A DNA stretch of 47,371 bases from an uncultured Bacilli bacterium. GTDB lineage: Bacteria; Bacillota_I; Bacilli_A; RF39; UBA660. The stretch spans positions 1-47,371 of the forward strand of contig CAJUHO010000008.1 in assembly GCA_910586195.1 (NCBI GenBank), read 5' to 3'. Shown piece by piece: positions 1 to 8,049 of this stretch (position 1 is its first letter; each line of letters opens with the position of its first letter). The position numbers and the translations under genes were made by a program. The notes below the pieces were generated by a model, which was not told the DNA's origin, ran no database searches, and saw nothing but the letters and a program-made list of their open reading frames with translations.

Positions 1-121
1 TACTTGTAAATAAGGCATAGGAAAAGCCTCCTACTACTAAAAACAAACTGATAATCCCTATCAATATAATGTAATTGCTATTCTTTAATCTCTTCCATTG
101 ATACTTTATTCTTCCTAACAT
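1..121 (-). CDS. Surface protein paralogue, N-terminal fragment (cut by window edge)
   Basis: Only the first 40 codons are in the window; the rest lies beyond base 1. The translation begins MLGRIKYQWKRLKN, followed by a hydrophobic segment (about residues 20-38) ending FSYALFTS. This matches the N-terminus of the 591-aa protein at 44248-46023 almost residue for residue. The complete paralogue has this signal-anchor followed by an extracellular region with a C-type-lectin/FGE-like C-terminal domain, and the same is likely here. A purine-rich ribosome site (AAAGAGG, 7 bases before ATG) precedes the start. The upstream leader is also a relative of the one at 46024-46388, so gene and leader were duplicated together. 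Confidence 0.8.
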   Translation of the reverse strand, partial: MLGRIKYQWKRLKNSNYIILIGIISLFLVVGGFSYALFTS

Positions 122-140
122 TCTCTTAACCTCTTTCTTA

Positions 141-163
141 TCATAAAGCAAAATACTTTATGA
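141..163. repeat. 23-bp inverted repeat, left copy of pair A
   Basis: The arms TCATAAAG and CTTTATGA form a perfect 8-bp palindrome around an asymmetric 7-bp core (CAAAATA). The exact reverse complement of all 23 bases occurs at 416-438. The pair encloses 252 bp that hold the promoter and leader of the left-edge surface gene. As RNA it would be a hairpin just upstream of the ribosome site. Confidence 0.85.
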
Positions 164-355
164 CTTTTAAGGTTACCTTTCTTTTATAATAAGTTCTTTT
201 TGAACCCTGACTACCCATATGACTATTTTTATTATCTATCAAACTTTGTCTCCTTTTGTTTTTTCTACTTTTTTTGACAATTAATTGACTAGTTAATTTT
301 TCATTCTTTCTTTTTTATTCCCCATTATTCAACTATTTCTATTTTTTCCTACTTG

Positions 356-384
356 ATTATATGACTCTCCCATTGTATACTTAA
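356..384 (-). promoter_or_regulatory. Candidate promoter for left surface gene
   Basis: On the minus strand, TTAAGT (379-384) and TATAAT (356-361) are separated by 17 bases. The same pair with the same spacing occurs in the paralogous leader at 46259-46287, which supports a real promoter despite the weak -35. It lies inside the inverted-repeat pair and would give an untranslated leader of roughly 230 bases. Confidence 0.5.
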
Positions 385-415
385 TTTATATATACAATAA
401 GTATTTCAAAAAAAC

Positions 416-438
416 TCATAAAGTATTTTGCTTTATGA
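416..438. repeat. 23-bp inverted repeat, right copy of pair A
   Basis: This is the exact reverse complement of 141-163, with core TATTTTG read on the plus strand. Nothing upstream on the minus strand needs a terminator here, because trpS is divergent. A simple terminator role therefore explains it poorly. Confidence 0.85.
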
Positions 439-475
439 ATTTTTATTTCCATTCTAAGTATATCAAAACTCATAT

Positions 476-519
476 TTCTACATTTTTTCATTATGTGCTA
501 TAATATATAAATAAAAGGA
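476..519 (+). promoter_or_regulatory. trpS promoter and ribosome site
   Basis: TATAAT at 499-504 is preceded by TGC, an extended -10 arrangement. The -35 is weak (TTCTAC near 476-481, 17-base spacer). AAAGGA at 514-519 lies 9 bases before the ATG at 529. I see no T-box leader, so tRNA-dependent control is not supported. Confidence 0.6.
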
Positions 520-528
520 TGTGATTAG

Positions 529-1530
529 ATGAAAAAAAATATTCTAACTGGGCTGAGACCTACTGGTAATCTGCATTTAGGCCATTACTTTGGAGCATGC
601 CAAAATTATTTAAAAATGCAAGATGATTATAATTTTTACTTAGAAATTGCAGATGTTCAGGCCCTAACAGATAATTTTAATAATCCAGAAAAAGTTAGAA
701 AAAATGTAGTGGAAATTACGATGGATTTACTGGCAATTGGTTTAGATCCTAAAAAAGTTCATTTCTTTATCCAATCTAGAATTCCAGAAATTGCTGAGCT
801 TACTGTCTTTTATTCCAATTTAGTCACTGTTGCAAGACTACAAAGAAATCCCACTGTAAAAAACGAAATTGCTCAAAAAAAAGAACTATTTGGAAATCAA
901 GGAGAAAGTATCACCTATGGTTTTTTAGGCTACCCTGTATCACAGGCCGCTGATATCACCGTTTTTAATGGGGAACTGATACCAGTTGGTGATGATCAAT
1001 TACCATTATTAGAACAATGTCGTGAGATTGTCAGAAAGTTTAACTCTATTTATGGAAAAACCTTAAATGAACCAGAACAAGTATTAAGTACAACTACCCG
1101 TGTTAAGGGATTAGATGGCAATGAAAAAATGGGAAAAAGTTTAGGGAATGCTATCTATCTTATTGATGATGTTGAAACTGTTTCTAAAAAAATTATGAAT
1201 GCCGTAACAGATACTAGTAAAATAAAAAAAGACGATCCTGCAAACCCCGATGTTTGTATGGTCTATTATTACCATAAATTAGTAAATTCCAAAAATATTG
1301 ATACCGTATGTCAGGAATGTAAAAAGGGCCACCGTGGTTGCGTCCAATGCAAAAGAGAATTGATTGAGGCTATGACTAACTTTTTAAAACCAATCCAAGA
1401 AAATAGAAAATATTATGAAGAACATCCTGAAATAGTTCACAATATCTTAAATGAGGGAACTAATGCTGCTAAAAAGACAGCAGAAGAACAAATGAAAAAA
1501 GTAAAACAAGCTATGAAGATTGACTATTAA
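529..1530 (+). CDS. trpS: Tryptophanyl-tRNA synthetase with Fe-S type cysteine motif
   Basis: Class I aminoacyl-tRNA synthetase charging tRNA-Trp in the cytoplasm. At 333 aa it has the usual length of bacterial TrpRS. The HIGH-type motif is HLGH (residues 16-19) and the KMSKS loop is KMGKS (200-204). The C-terminal half carries cysteines at 243, 261, 264, 271 and 274. Four of them give C-x20-C-x6-C-x2-C, close to the C-x22-C-x6-C-x2-C motif that binds a [4Fe-4S] cluster in Thermotoga TrpRS, so I infer a metal site near the anticodon-binding region. The neighbouring yjbA-like gene, convergent and 26 bp away, repeats the trpS-yjbA association of Bacillus. Start ATG has AAAGGA at a 9-base spacing. 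Confidence 0.97.
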   Translation: MKKNILTGLRPTGNLHLGHYFGACQNYLKMQDDYNFYLEIADVQALTDNFNNPEKVRKNVVEITMDLLAIGLDPKKVHFFIQSRIPEIAELTVFYSNLVTVARLQRNPTVKNEIAQKKELFGNQGESITYGFLGYPVSQAADITVFNGELIPVGDDQLPLLEQCREIVRKFNSIYGKTLNEPEQVLSTTTRVKGLDGNEKMGKSLGNAIYLIDDVETVSKKIMNAVTDTSKIKKDDPANPDVCMVYYYHKLVNSKNIDTVCQECKKGHRGCVQCKRELIEAMTNFLKPIQENRKYYEEHPEIVHNILNEGTNAAKKTAEEQMKKVKQAMKIDY

Positions 1531-1556
1531 GCTCGTTTTACTTTTTTATTATATTT

Positions 1557-2210
1557 TCATTTTACTTTTCTTTTTGAAGATAATTTTAAAATTTGAAATA
1601 AATCCAAATATTTATCTGTAAAATTAGTATTTAAATCATGAAGAAGTTCCTGATACTTTTCTTCTATCTTTTTATTATTATAAGCAAAGCATTCTTCATA
1701 CATATAATTGATTTTATGATAATTTTTATTTGTATAACTGGACTTTAAATCTTTTATTAAATAGTTTTTTATAAACTCTTCCTTTCTTGTTAAAAATTTG
1801 AAATGAGTTATATTTTTCTTCACCTGATAGGCAACTGTGGCCACGCTTAATGATGATGTAACATCCAATATTTCTTCTTCCTCATCTAAAAGTAAAAAAC
1901 TCTTATAAGTATTTATTCCCTTATCTGTAAATTCTACGGCTATAACACGTGAAAGGTCACAAAAAAGACAAGCATATTCAATGATTGCTTCATTATTTTT
2001 TGTAAAAACTTCTGTTTTATCTTTTATATCCTTTAAAAAATTAGCATCTACTATTACTTTCTTATTCAAAATATCTGAAAGTACTTTTGTAGAAACGCGA
2101 AATAAGGGTATTTTTTTTATATGTTCAATATCATCTTTTTTATCCCACTCAAAAAACTCATACACTCTATTGTCAGAAAAATTAAGGACTATATCATATA
2201 CATTTATCAT
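1557..2210 (-). CDS. yjbA: YjbA-like protein, UPF0736/DUF3603 family
   Basis: This 217-aa soluble protein has no known biochemical function. I recognise the family from the N-terminal pattern (YDIVLNF, then FEWDKKDDIEHIKKIPLFRV), the IEYACLFCDLSRVIAVEF strand region and LTRKEEFIKNYL near residue 140. All align with my recollection of Bacillus YjbA, which also begins with an H/YDV..N segment and an EW.K.D motif. Its position beside trpS matches Bacillus and strengthens the call. It is shorter than Bacillus YjbA (about 250 aa). Start ATG follows AAGGAGAG. It overlaps the upstream 73-aa membrane protein gene by 17 bp, suggesting co-translation. Confidence 0.75.
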   Translation of the reverse strand: MINVYDIVLNFSDNRVYEFFEWDKKDDIEHIKKIPLFRVSTKVLSDILNKKVIVDANFLKDIKDKTEVFTKNNEAIIEYACLFCDLSRVIAVEFTDKGINTYKSFLLLDEEEEILDVTSSLSVATVAYQVKKNITHFKFLTRKEEFIKNYLIKDLKSSYTNKNYHKINYMYEECFAYNNKKIEEKYQELLHDLNTNFTDKYLDLFQILKLSSKRKVK

Positions 2211-2415
2211 TTTGCTCTCCTTTATAAAAAATTACAATTGTCATCATAAGAAAACCAACTACCGTATAGTAACACTCTACTCTTCTTGTAATAAATTCCA
2301 AATACTGAAAAAAAGTATAACCAAAGCTTAATAAGTTTAAATAGGTAATGATATAAGTACACCCTATTATCATAAGTCCAAAACCTATTAAGAAGAAAAA
2401 CACTCTCGTTAACAT
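2194..2415 (-). CDS. Small two-helix membrane protein
   Basis: 73 aa with two hydrophobic segments (about residues 5-29 and 49-66), consistent with a double-spanning membrane protein. There is no recognised domain. The ATG follows AGGAGT at a good distance and the 3' end overlaps the yjbA-like gene by 17 bp, so the pair is probably one transcript. A TATAAT lies upstream on the minus strand (2449-2454). The product could be a membrane partner of YjbA, but nothing in the sequence shows that. Confidence 0.65.
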   Translation of the reverse strand: MLTRVFFFLIGFGLMIIGCTYIITYLNLLSFGYTFFQYLEFITRRVECYYTVVGFLMMTIVIFYKGEQNDKCI

Positions 2416-2504
2416 AAATACTCCTTATCTATACTTATGATTTTCCTAATTATAGTATACAAATTATTTTTTGCTTTATACATCTTTCCAAAAAAAAGAA
2501 GATG

Positions 2505-3578
2505 TTATTCATCCTCCTGATAATCTAACTTATTAATTTCTACTTTATTAATAGTATCAAACTTTTTCGTAATTTTGTCAGCTGTTATCGATACACTCTC
2601 AATATCCTTATTTACTGTTTGAATACTACGAGATAATTTATCCCATCGTTCTTTATAACGAGAAAATTCTAAACCTAATTTATTTAACTCTTCATGAATA
2701 ATAGAGGTATATTTATCTCGCTCTATATTTTTTACAATCATCTCTACTACTGTTAGCGTAGATATGAGCGTTGTTGGTGATGTTAACCATACCTTTTTCC
2801 TATAAGCATAGTCAATCAAATCTTGATGATATGCATTAATTTCGGCAAAAATCGCTTCTGCTGGCAAAAACAAAATTGCTTGCTCCGCTGTAACAGAAGG
2901 AATAATATACTTACTACTAATAGCATCAATATGTTTCTTGACATCTAATTTAAATAATTTCTCATAATGATCTCGTTCTACTTTAGATATATTTTTATCT
3001 ACCATCATTTGATAATTCTCTAATGGAAACTTTGAGTCTATGGCAACCATCCCTAATGGTTTTGGCGCAAAAACAACACTATCGGCAATAACACCTGTTG
3101 GTAGTGTATACTGTAAACGATATAGTCTATCATTGCCCTCACCAAATACACTTACTAAAATATGTTTCAAATTTACTTCTCCAAAGATTCCTCTACTTTT
3201 TTTATCTGTTAAAATTCCTTGTAAAGAAACAATATCAGTTGATAGCATTTCAATCTTTTTTTGCGCCTCATCTATTTTTCCCAAACGTTCAATTACAGAA
3301 GTAAATGTCTTATTCGTTTTGGCAAAGTTTTCATCTAACCTTTCATTAACACGGTCATTAATCAGAATGAGACGTTTTTCTACCTGCTCGTTTAAAGATG
3401 TAAAATCTTGATTCATATTTTTTGTAAGATCATTCTTAAAGTCTCCAAGCTCCCTCATCATATTCACTTCTAATCTGCCAAGACGTTCCGTGATATTGCT
3501 TTCATTAATATTTTTAAATAAAGAAATAATACTAGTTATTAAAATAATTACCAATAAACCAATTATAATATATTCCAT
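2505..3578 (-). CDS. rmuC: RmuC-like protein, DNA recombination family
   Basis: 357 aa. An N-terminal membrane helix (residues 2-20) is followed by a long coiled coil (about 30-125) and the RmuC nuclease-like core: SRGIFGEVNLKHIL, then VIADSVVFAPKPLGMVAIDSKFPLENY, then VTAEQAILFLPAEAIFAEI. The conserved D-S-K-F-P-L-E block is the family hallmark and resembles PD-(D/E)XK nuclease sites. E. coli RmuC limits recombination at inverted repeats, which is notable given the palindromic inverted repeats elsewhere in this window. Start ATG is supported by AAGGTGA. The gene follows the TVP38-like gene by 30 bp and is probably co-transcribed with it. Confidence 0.93.
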   Translation of the reverse strand: MEYIIIGLLVIILITSIISLFKNINESNITERLGRLEVNMMRELGDFKNDLTKNMNQDFTSLNEQVEKRLILINDRVNERLDENFAKTNKTFTSVIERLGKIDEAQKKIEMLSTDIVSLQGILTDKKSRGIFGEVNLKHILVSVFGEGNDRLYRLQYTLPTGVIADSVVFAPKPLGMVAIDSKFPLENYQMMVDKNISKVERDHYEKLFKLDVKKHIDAISSKYIIPSVTAEQAILFLPAEAIFAEINAYHQDLIDYAYRKKVWLTSPTTLISTLTVVEMIVKNIERDKYTSIIHEELNKLGLEFSRYKERWDKLSRSIQTVNKDIESVSITADKITKKFDTINKVEINKLDYQEDE

Positions 3579-3608
3579 ACTCTTACTTCACCTTCTTCTA
3601 CTTAAGTC

Positions 3609-4190
3609 CTATTTAATATTTGTCTTCTTACTAACATATTTTGAAACGAAATATGCTACTACTAACATAACTGCAATTGTGATAATAGTGGTAATATCCG
3701 TCATACTTTCTAAGAAGCTAGTTCCAATGAATCCCCAAAAATAAACAATGAATATTTTCCCAATTAAAATAGACAATAAAAACTTTTTTCTATCAACCTT
3801 GGCAAGTCCTGAAGCAATATTAATTAGGAAAGCTGGTGTAAATGGTAAAGCAATTAATACTGCTAAATTTCCAAGAGGCATCTTACGAATTTTTTCCATA
3901 CTTTTATGAATTTTCTTTGCATCTTTTCTTGATAAAAACTGATAAAAATATTTACTTAGAAAAGACGAAAAGACAAAATAAGAGGCATAGCAACCAATAC
4001 ATGTTGCACTCCAAGAAATAAGAAATCCTCCTACAAATCCAAAAGCATTCATATTTAAAGTAATAAAAGCACCTAATGGTAATATGGGAATTACTGATTC
4101 TAAAAAAACTAGTAAAACTCCCATAATAGGACCACCCATTTTCAACAAATCTGTTGCATGATCTACTAGATAATTAATTATTTCTATCAA
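3609..4190 (-). CDS. TVP38/TMEM64 (DedA superfamily) membrane protein
   Basis: 193 aa with about five hydrophobic segments. It carries the superfamily signature: FLESVIPILPLGAFI near residue 30 (first re-entrant region) and a second block, AVLIALPFTPAFLINIASGLAK, near residue 110. Members of this superfamily are lipid scramblase or flippase-like proteins in the cytoplasmic membrane; the exact substrate cannot be read from the sequence. The start is a TTG codon preceded by GGGTGA at a 6-base spacing; the first internal ATG (residue 17) would remove part of the N-terminal helix. It lies directly upstream of rmuC. Confidence 0.82.
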   Translation of the reverse strand: MIEIINYLVDHATDLLKMGGPIMGVLLVFLESVIPILPLGAFITLNMNAFGFVGGFLISWSATCIGCYASYFVFSSFLSKYFYQFLSRKDAKKIHKSMEKIRKMPLGNLAVLIALPFTPAFLINIASGLAKVDRKKFLLSILIGKIFIVYFWGFIGTSFLESMTDITTIITIAVMLVVAYFVSKYVSKKTNIK

Positions 4191-4234
4191 TATGATTCAC
4201 CCTATTTATATTATAGTACAAATTATGTTGTTTT

Positions 4235-4271
4235 AAAAGAAAAAGGAAGGAAACCTTTACATTCCTTCCTA
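4235..4271 (-). terminator. Rho-independent terminator after rhodanese gene
   Basis: A 9-bp stem (AGGAAGGAA / TTCCTTCCT, 4244-4252 with 4262-4270) and a 9-base loop are followed on the minus strand by TTTTCTTTT. It closes the rhodanese transcript before the TVP38-like gene. Confidence 0.85.
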
Positions 4272-4272
4272 A

Positions 4273-4560
4273 TTACTGATTATAACTATTATAACCTCCA
4301 TCGATACTTTTTACATCATATCCTAATGCATTTAAATAACGCGCTACTTTTCTACTTTTTATTCCGTAATCGCAAAATAGATAATAATGAGTTCCCTTTC
4401 TTAAATATTTTTCTGGCATCATTTGTAAAAAATTACTGGGTGCATTAATTGCTGTAGGGATTGTCCCAACTTCGTATAGATAGTTATCACGGATATCGAT
4501 TAGCTGACTATTATCGTCTTCTAAAATATTATCAAGCTCTTCCATGGAAACATTCTCCAT
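4273..4560 (-). CDS. Single-domain rhodanese (sulfurtransferase)
   Basis: About 95 aa, the usual size of stand-alone rhodaneses such as GlpE/PspE or YqhL. The N-terminal strand and loop read SQLIDIRDNYLYEVGTIPTAINAP. The active-site loop C-D-Y-G-I-K-S-R carries the catalytic cysteine (residue 63 from the chosen start) and fits the C-x-x-G-x-x-S pattern. It would carry persulfide sulfur in the cytoplasm; the acceptor is unknown. I chose ATG at 4560 because AGAGGTG lies 6 bases upstream. An in-frame GTG at 4569 overlaps that ribosome site. It is bounded by terminators on both sides, so it is monocistronic. Confidence 0.88.
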   Translation of the reverse strand: MENVSMEELDNILEDDNSQLIDIRDNYLYEVGTIPTAINAPSNFLQMMPEKYLRKGTHYYLFCDYGIKSRKVARYLNALGYDVKSIDGGYNSYNQ

Positions 4561-4585
4561 TTTGAACACCTCTTGATATTATATG

Positions 4586-4615
4586 AAAAAGAACTACTTC
4601 AAGGTAGTTCTTTTT
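4586..4615. terminator. Strong bidirectional terminator ending the secretion locus
   Basis: A perfect 12-bp inverted repeat, AAAAAGAACTAC / GTAGTTCTTTTT, with loop TTCAAG lies 13 bases after the last gene of the block on the minus strand. The U-rich arm works in either direction. Confidence 0.9.
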
Positions 4616-4627
4616 CCTAAGATTTTA

Positions 4628-5803
4628 TTAACGAATCTGATATGGATCATTAATAGAACCATTTCCTTTTTTATACATGGCTTTACTACTAAGATGAACA
4701 ACAGGTCTAATATAGGACATATTATAAGATTTTGCTTTTTCTACATTTCCTCTGATACTCACACGATAAACATCCGAACTATCTTCTGCTACAGCCGTTA
4801 ATAACCACCAATTGTTCTTATCTTTCAGATAATTATAATTTTGACAGGCTTTCGCAAAAATACTATTACAGTTTGGATCAGTACTAACATTCAAATAATC
4901 AGACAAAGGCAAAAGTCCAACAATTTGTTTTTCTTCTTTTGAGGAACACTCTGCTGAATTATCATTTGGCGTATGATTAACAGATCTTTTTCCAATACAT
5001 AAATCGTGTACCACTAATTTTTCACGTGCTTTCTCTGTTAAAATCGCATCATTTTTATCACTCGCATATATTATTTTTAATCGGTCCTTAATACGGCTCA
5101 ATGGGTAATCGTTAATTCCTGTACTATATCCATAATTAACATTATAACGATCATCCCAAGCTTGCGATATTGTACGATTTTTAATTAAAACCGCTTCTCC
5201 AGTAGAAGTAAACTTTACAATTCTCCATAAAGATTCTTCATCCAAACTACCATCTAGAGAAATATAATTTCGTACCTCTTCTCCACGATAAACATATTCA
5301 TTATTCATATTATACAAACCAAAACCTGTAGTAACTAAATTCTTTTTCGCAGTAACTTTTTTATAAAATTCCACTGTAGAATATGCTTTACCACATTCCA
5401 AGTAAGGTGTATATAAATAATTACCATTATTATAATCTACTTCTACCTTACCAATACAATTCACGCCTTCTTTTAGATACTCATTTAATGGCTTCATATA
5501 TTCATTTCTAACTAAGATTTCATCATCTACTGCCTCTATTACTTCGGCACTATCTGGTAGGCGTCCCTTATGATGGCTATAATATTCTATCGCTGCCTCT
5601 TTTAAAATATTTTCTATTTGAACATAAGAATATTGTTTCTTATTAAATAACGATATAATGAATAAAATAAGCATTAACACAATAATAAAGGAAATTACAC
5701 CACCAAAAACAATTAACATTCTCTTACGTATAACACTACGATCAACAGAATGCGTAGATGAAGATTTTTCTTTTTTTCCATCATTTTCAAGTTTTAATTT
5801 CAT
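4628..5803 (-). CDS. Signal-anchored surface protein, last gene of the T4SS/Tad block
   Basis: 391 aa: a short charged cytoplasmic tail (about 1-28), one membrane helix (30-52), then an extracellular region. Just after the helix, IENILKEAAIEYYSHHKGRLP resembles NKLKEAAKHYFEINYRELP in the 599-aa protein at 27873-29672. Both proteins also share a CG motif (YLECGKAYS / YLKCGYLSS) and an ending of the type IRPVVHLSS...GNGSINDPY. That C-terminal module is common in Bacillota surface proteins and looks C-type-lectin-like; its ligand is unknown. The gene closes the operon, 35 bp after the VirD4-like gene, and is followed by a strong terminator. The initial helix plus alpha segment is pseudopilin-like, but no prepilin cleavage motif is seen. 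Confidence 0.75.
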   Translation of the reverse strand: MKLKLENDGKKEKSSSTHSVDRSVIRKRMLIVFGGVISFIIVLMLILFIISLFNKKQYSYVQIENILKEAAIEYYSHHKGRLPDSAEVIEAVDDEILVRNEYMKPLNEYLKEGVNCIGKVEVDYNNGNYLYTPYLECGKAYSTVEFYKKVTAKKNLVTTGFGLYNMNNEYVYRGEEVRNYISLDGSLDEESLWRIVKFTSTGEAVLIKNRTISQAWDDRYNVNYGYSTGINDYPLSRIKDRLKIIYASDKNDAILTEKAREKLVVHDLCIGKRSVNHTPNDNSAECSSKEEKQIVGLLPLSDYLNVSTDPNCNSIFAKACQNYNYLKDKNNWWLLTAVAEDSSDVYRVSIRGNVEKAKSYNMSYIRPVVHLSSKAMYKKGNGSINDPYQIR

Positions 5804-5838
5804 ACTCTAACCTCTTTCATTTATTCTACTTTCCACTA

Positions 5839-8046
5839 TTAACTATCAAAAAAGTCATCAAAGAAGTCATCATCTTCTTCCTCTTCTTCAATTACTATTT
5901 TCTTATTATTTTCTTCTTGTTTTATTTGTGGTTCCTTAGTATGACCTTCTACTAATTCAGACTTATTCGTATTTTGACTATTTTCTAACGATTTTTTATG
6001 ATCTACTTCCTCTTTTTCTAAAGCAGCAATTTTTGCATCAATCTTACGAACTAAATCATCTACATTAAAGGCATTATTTGCTTCTTTTTCTTTTGGCATA
6101 GCAGTAGACTTAGGAAGCGGTGCACGAGAATCATTTGCTTGTGCTGGTTGGTTATTGAAAAACATTTGATTTCCCATTGGCCTAGTCCCACCTTGATTCG
6201 GTACCCCATTAGAAGGTGGCATAAATGGTGGAAAACCTTGCATCATACCAGAAGCCATTCCCGGAGGCATCCCTGGTGGCATCATTCCTCCATCAGGAGA
6301 AGCTCCCCCTGCTGCTGAAGCATTCATCATTTCAATTAACTTTTTCTTTTTCTGTTCTTTTACAAACGTCTTAATATCAAAGGTATGAAGTTCTTTCTTT
6401 TCACGATGTGGATATTCTGCTGTTGGATATTTCTTACCCCAATTCAATTTAAAATAAGGCGTAAACTTTGTTTTAAATGGTTGTTTTCTCATCCTCAAAA
6501 TAATAACTTCAAATTGTTGCATTCGCTGCAAGTCACTTACTGTTACTAATGGTGTAGAAGCTGTTTTCTCATCCTTTTTAGATTTAACCTCTCCGCACAT
6601 CTTAGAAATTTCTTCTAAGGCTTTTAATTCTGTCGTAATCAAATAAATAATATTACCACAGTTACCACGAATAGTTTCGGCATCCTCTTTTCCATAAACA
6701 GAATCAAGCTGGGCAAAGTTTTGGATAATCATCGTAAATCGCATGCCACGAGAACGGGCTGCAGTAATCATAGTCGTTACATCCTTTAATGGTGGCATAT
6801 TAGCAAACTCATCCAATAAGAAATTTGTACGAACAGGAAGTTTGCCGCCATTTTCCTGTGCTACACCGATTAATATCTCATAAATCTGCTTCAAAAGAAT
6901 CGTAACTAATGAATGATAAGTCTTCTTCTCATCATGAATAACAATAAATACAGCAGTTGGTTTTCGTCCAATACTTGCAAGATCAACATCACTGTGACTT
7001 AACATCTCACTTAAATTCTCACGTGAAGCAAAGAGTTTTATCTTTTGTTTAAATACAGCCATAATAGAAGCTTTGGTATCAGTGGCAGCCATAATAGTAC
7101 TAGCAGCATTAATGGATGCAGCACTATTAGGGTCCTTAGCATTAAAATATTCTTTAATATAAGTAGAACCACCAAACTTTTCTTCTCCAACCGTCGTTGC
7201 AAGAGATACACTATTAATATTAATTTCATCTTCTTTGGCATCTTCAAATAGCCCTAATGTAACACCAGAGAAGTAATCCGCTGAAGTTTTCTCCCAAAAA
7301 GGATCTGCATTGGCATTAGAATCATCATATAAAATATTTAGAGCAAGGTCATCTAGTAGCTCAATTGCCTTATCTTGATTACCACTTTTATACATTTTAT
7401 ATGGTAATTCCATAGGATTCCAAGCACTACCATTTTGAGGATCACGAAAGTTTAAAAGTAAAATTTGATATCCTCGGTCACGAAGCATCATACTAGTTTT
7501 TTCATAGATTTCACCCTTCGGATCGGTAATAATCATAGATTCTTTTGCTTTCGCTAAGCTGTGTACCATTGGCAAGATAACTGTCTGTGTTTTACCAGAA
7601 CCAGTAGCACCAATTACAAGGGAATGGTACTCTCCATTATCTACCCACATTTCCTGATTATTTAACATTAAGGGAACACCTGCTGTCTTACTATTTTCTA
7701 CCTGAATTTCAACCTTTTCTAGTTCCTCTTTCATCTCTTTTTCTTTTGCCCATCTAGAGTAACCCTTTTCTTTTTTATTCATAGTAAAACCAAAGCCCTT
7801 ATCACGATCAAAAAAATAAGAACTAACACTTGCAATCATTCCACCTAAAGCAATTAAATAAAAAACAATTGTCGCTGTAATATATTTAGGCGCAAAAGCT
7901 GGAAACGGATTTAATCCAGATAAATACCCATCTGTTGCAAAGGTAGATAAATTGGCAACTCCAATCGCTACAACATATAGTAAAAAAACAGCAAATACTA
8001 TAAACATAATAATATCTTCTGGTTCTGCACTAAACTTTAATTTCAT
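5839..8046 (-). CDS. VirD4/TraG-type type IV coupling ATPase
   Basis: 735 aa. Two membrane helices (about 12-32 and 56-77) are followed by the cytoplasmic ATPase: Walker A GATGSGKT (146-153), SMIITDPKGEIYEKT (about 170-185), Walker B FLLDEFANM (409-417) and the RFTMIIQNFAQLDSVYG segment. This is the hexameric motor that brings substrates to a type IV secretion channel. The C-terminal 180 residues are low complexity: a Met/Pro/Gly-rich stretch, then an acidic tail of Glu and Asp. Both are probably disordered, and such tails often recruit substrates or partners. It lies 3 bp after the small TM gene at 8050, inside the block. No relaxase gene accompanies it, so DNA transfer is not indicated. Confidence 0.95.
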   Translation of the reverse strand: MKLKFSAEPEDIIMFIVFAVFLLYVVAIGVANLSTFATDGYLSGLNPFPAFAPKYITATIVFYLIALGGMIASVSSYFFDRDKGFGFTMNKKEKGYSRWAKEKEMKEELEKVEIQVENSKTAGVPLMLNNQEMWVDNGEYHSLVIGATGSGKTQTVILPMVHSLAKAKESMIITDPKGEIYEKTSMMLRDRGYQILLLNFRDPQNGSAWNPMELPYKMYKSGNQDKAIELLDDLALNILYDDSNANADPFWEKTSADYFSGVTLGLFEDAKEDEININSVSLATTVGEEKFGGSTYIKEYFNAKDPNSAASINAASTIMAATDTKASIMAVFKQKIKLFASRENLSEMLSHSDVDLASIGRKPTAVFIVIHDEKKTYHSLVTILLKQIYEILIGVAQENGGKLPVRTNFLLDEFANMPPLKDVTTMITAARSRGMRFTMIIQNFAQLDSVYGKEDAETIRGNCGNIIYLITTELKALEEISKMCGEVKSKKDEKTASTPLVTVSDLQRMQQFEVIILRMRKQPFKTKFTPYFKLNWGKKYPTAEYPHREKKELHTFDIKTFVKEQKKKKLIEMMNASAAGGASPDGGMMPPGMPPGMASGMMQGFPPFMPPSNGVPNQGGTRPMGNQMFFNNQPAQANDSRAPLPKSTAMPKEKEANNAFNVDDLVRKIDAKIAALEKEEVDHKKSLENSQNTNKSELVEGHTKEPQIKQEENNKKIVIEEEEEDDDFFDDFFDS

Positions 8047-8049
8047 ATT

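Larger units (their letters stand above)
122..528. other. Intergenic region between surface paralogue and trpS
   Basis: This 407-base divergent region has no coding potential that I can support. It contains, from left to right: the ribosome site of the surface gene; a 23-bp palindromic element (141-163); a purine-rich leader on the minus strand; a candidate minus-strand promoter (356-384); the inverted copy of the 23-bp element (416-438); and the trpS promoter and ribosome site (about 476-519). Parts of the leader, such as the block around 205-245 reading ATAATAAAAATAGTCATA on the minus strand, are conserved in 46024-46388. Confidence 0.75.

Noticed and set aside
122..528. T-box riboswitch before trpS
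   Set aside because: No AGGGTGG-type T-box sequence or terminator stem lies between the promoter and the start; the leader is only about 20 bases.
2465..2504. Terminator after rmuC
   Set aside because: A 7-bp stem (ACATCTT / AAGATGT) exists but no U-run follows on the minus strand, so the evidence is too weak.
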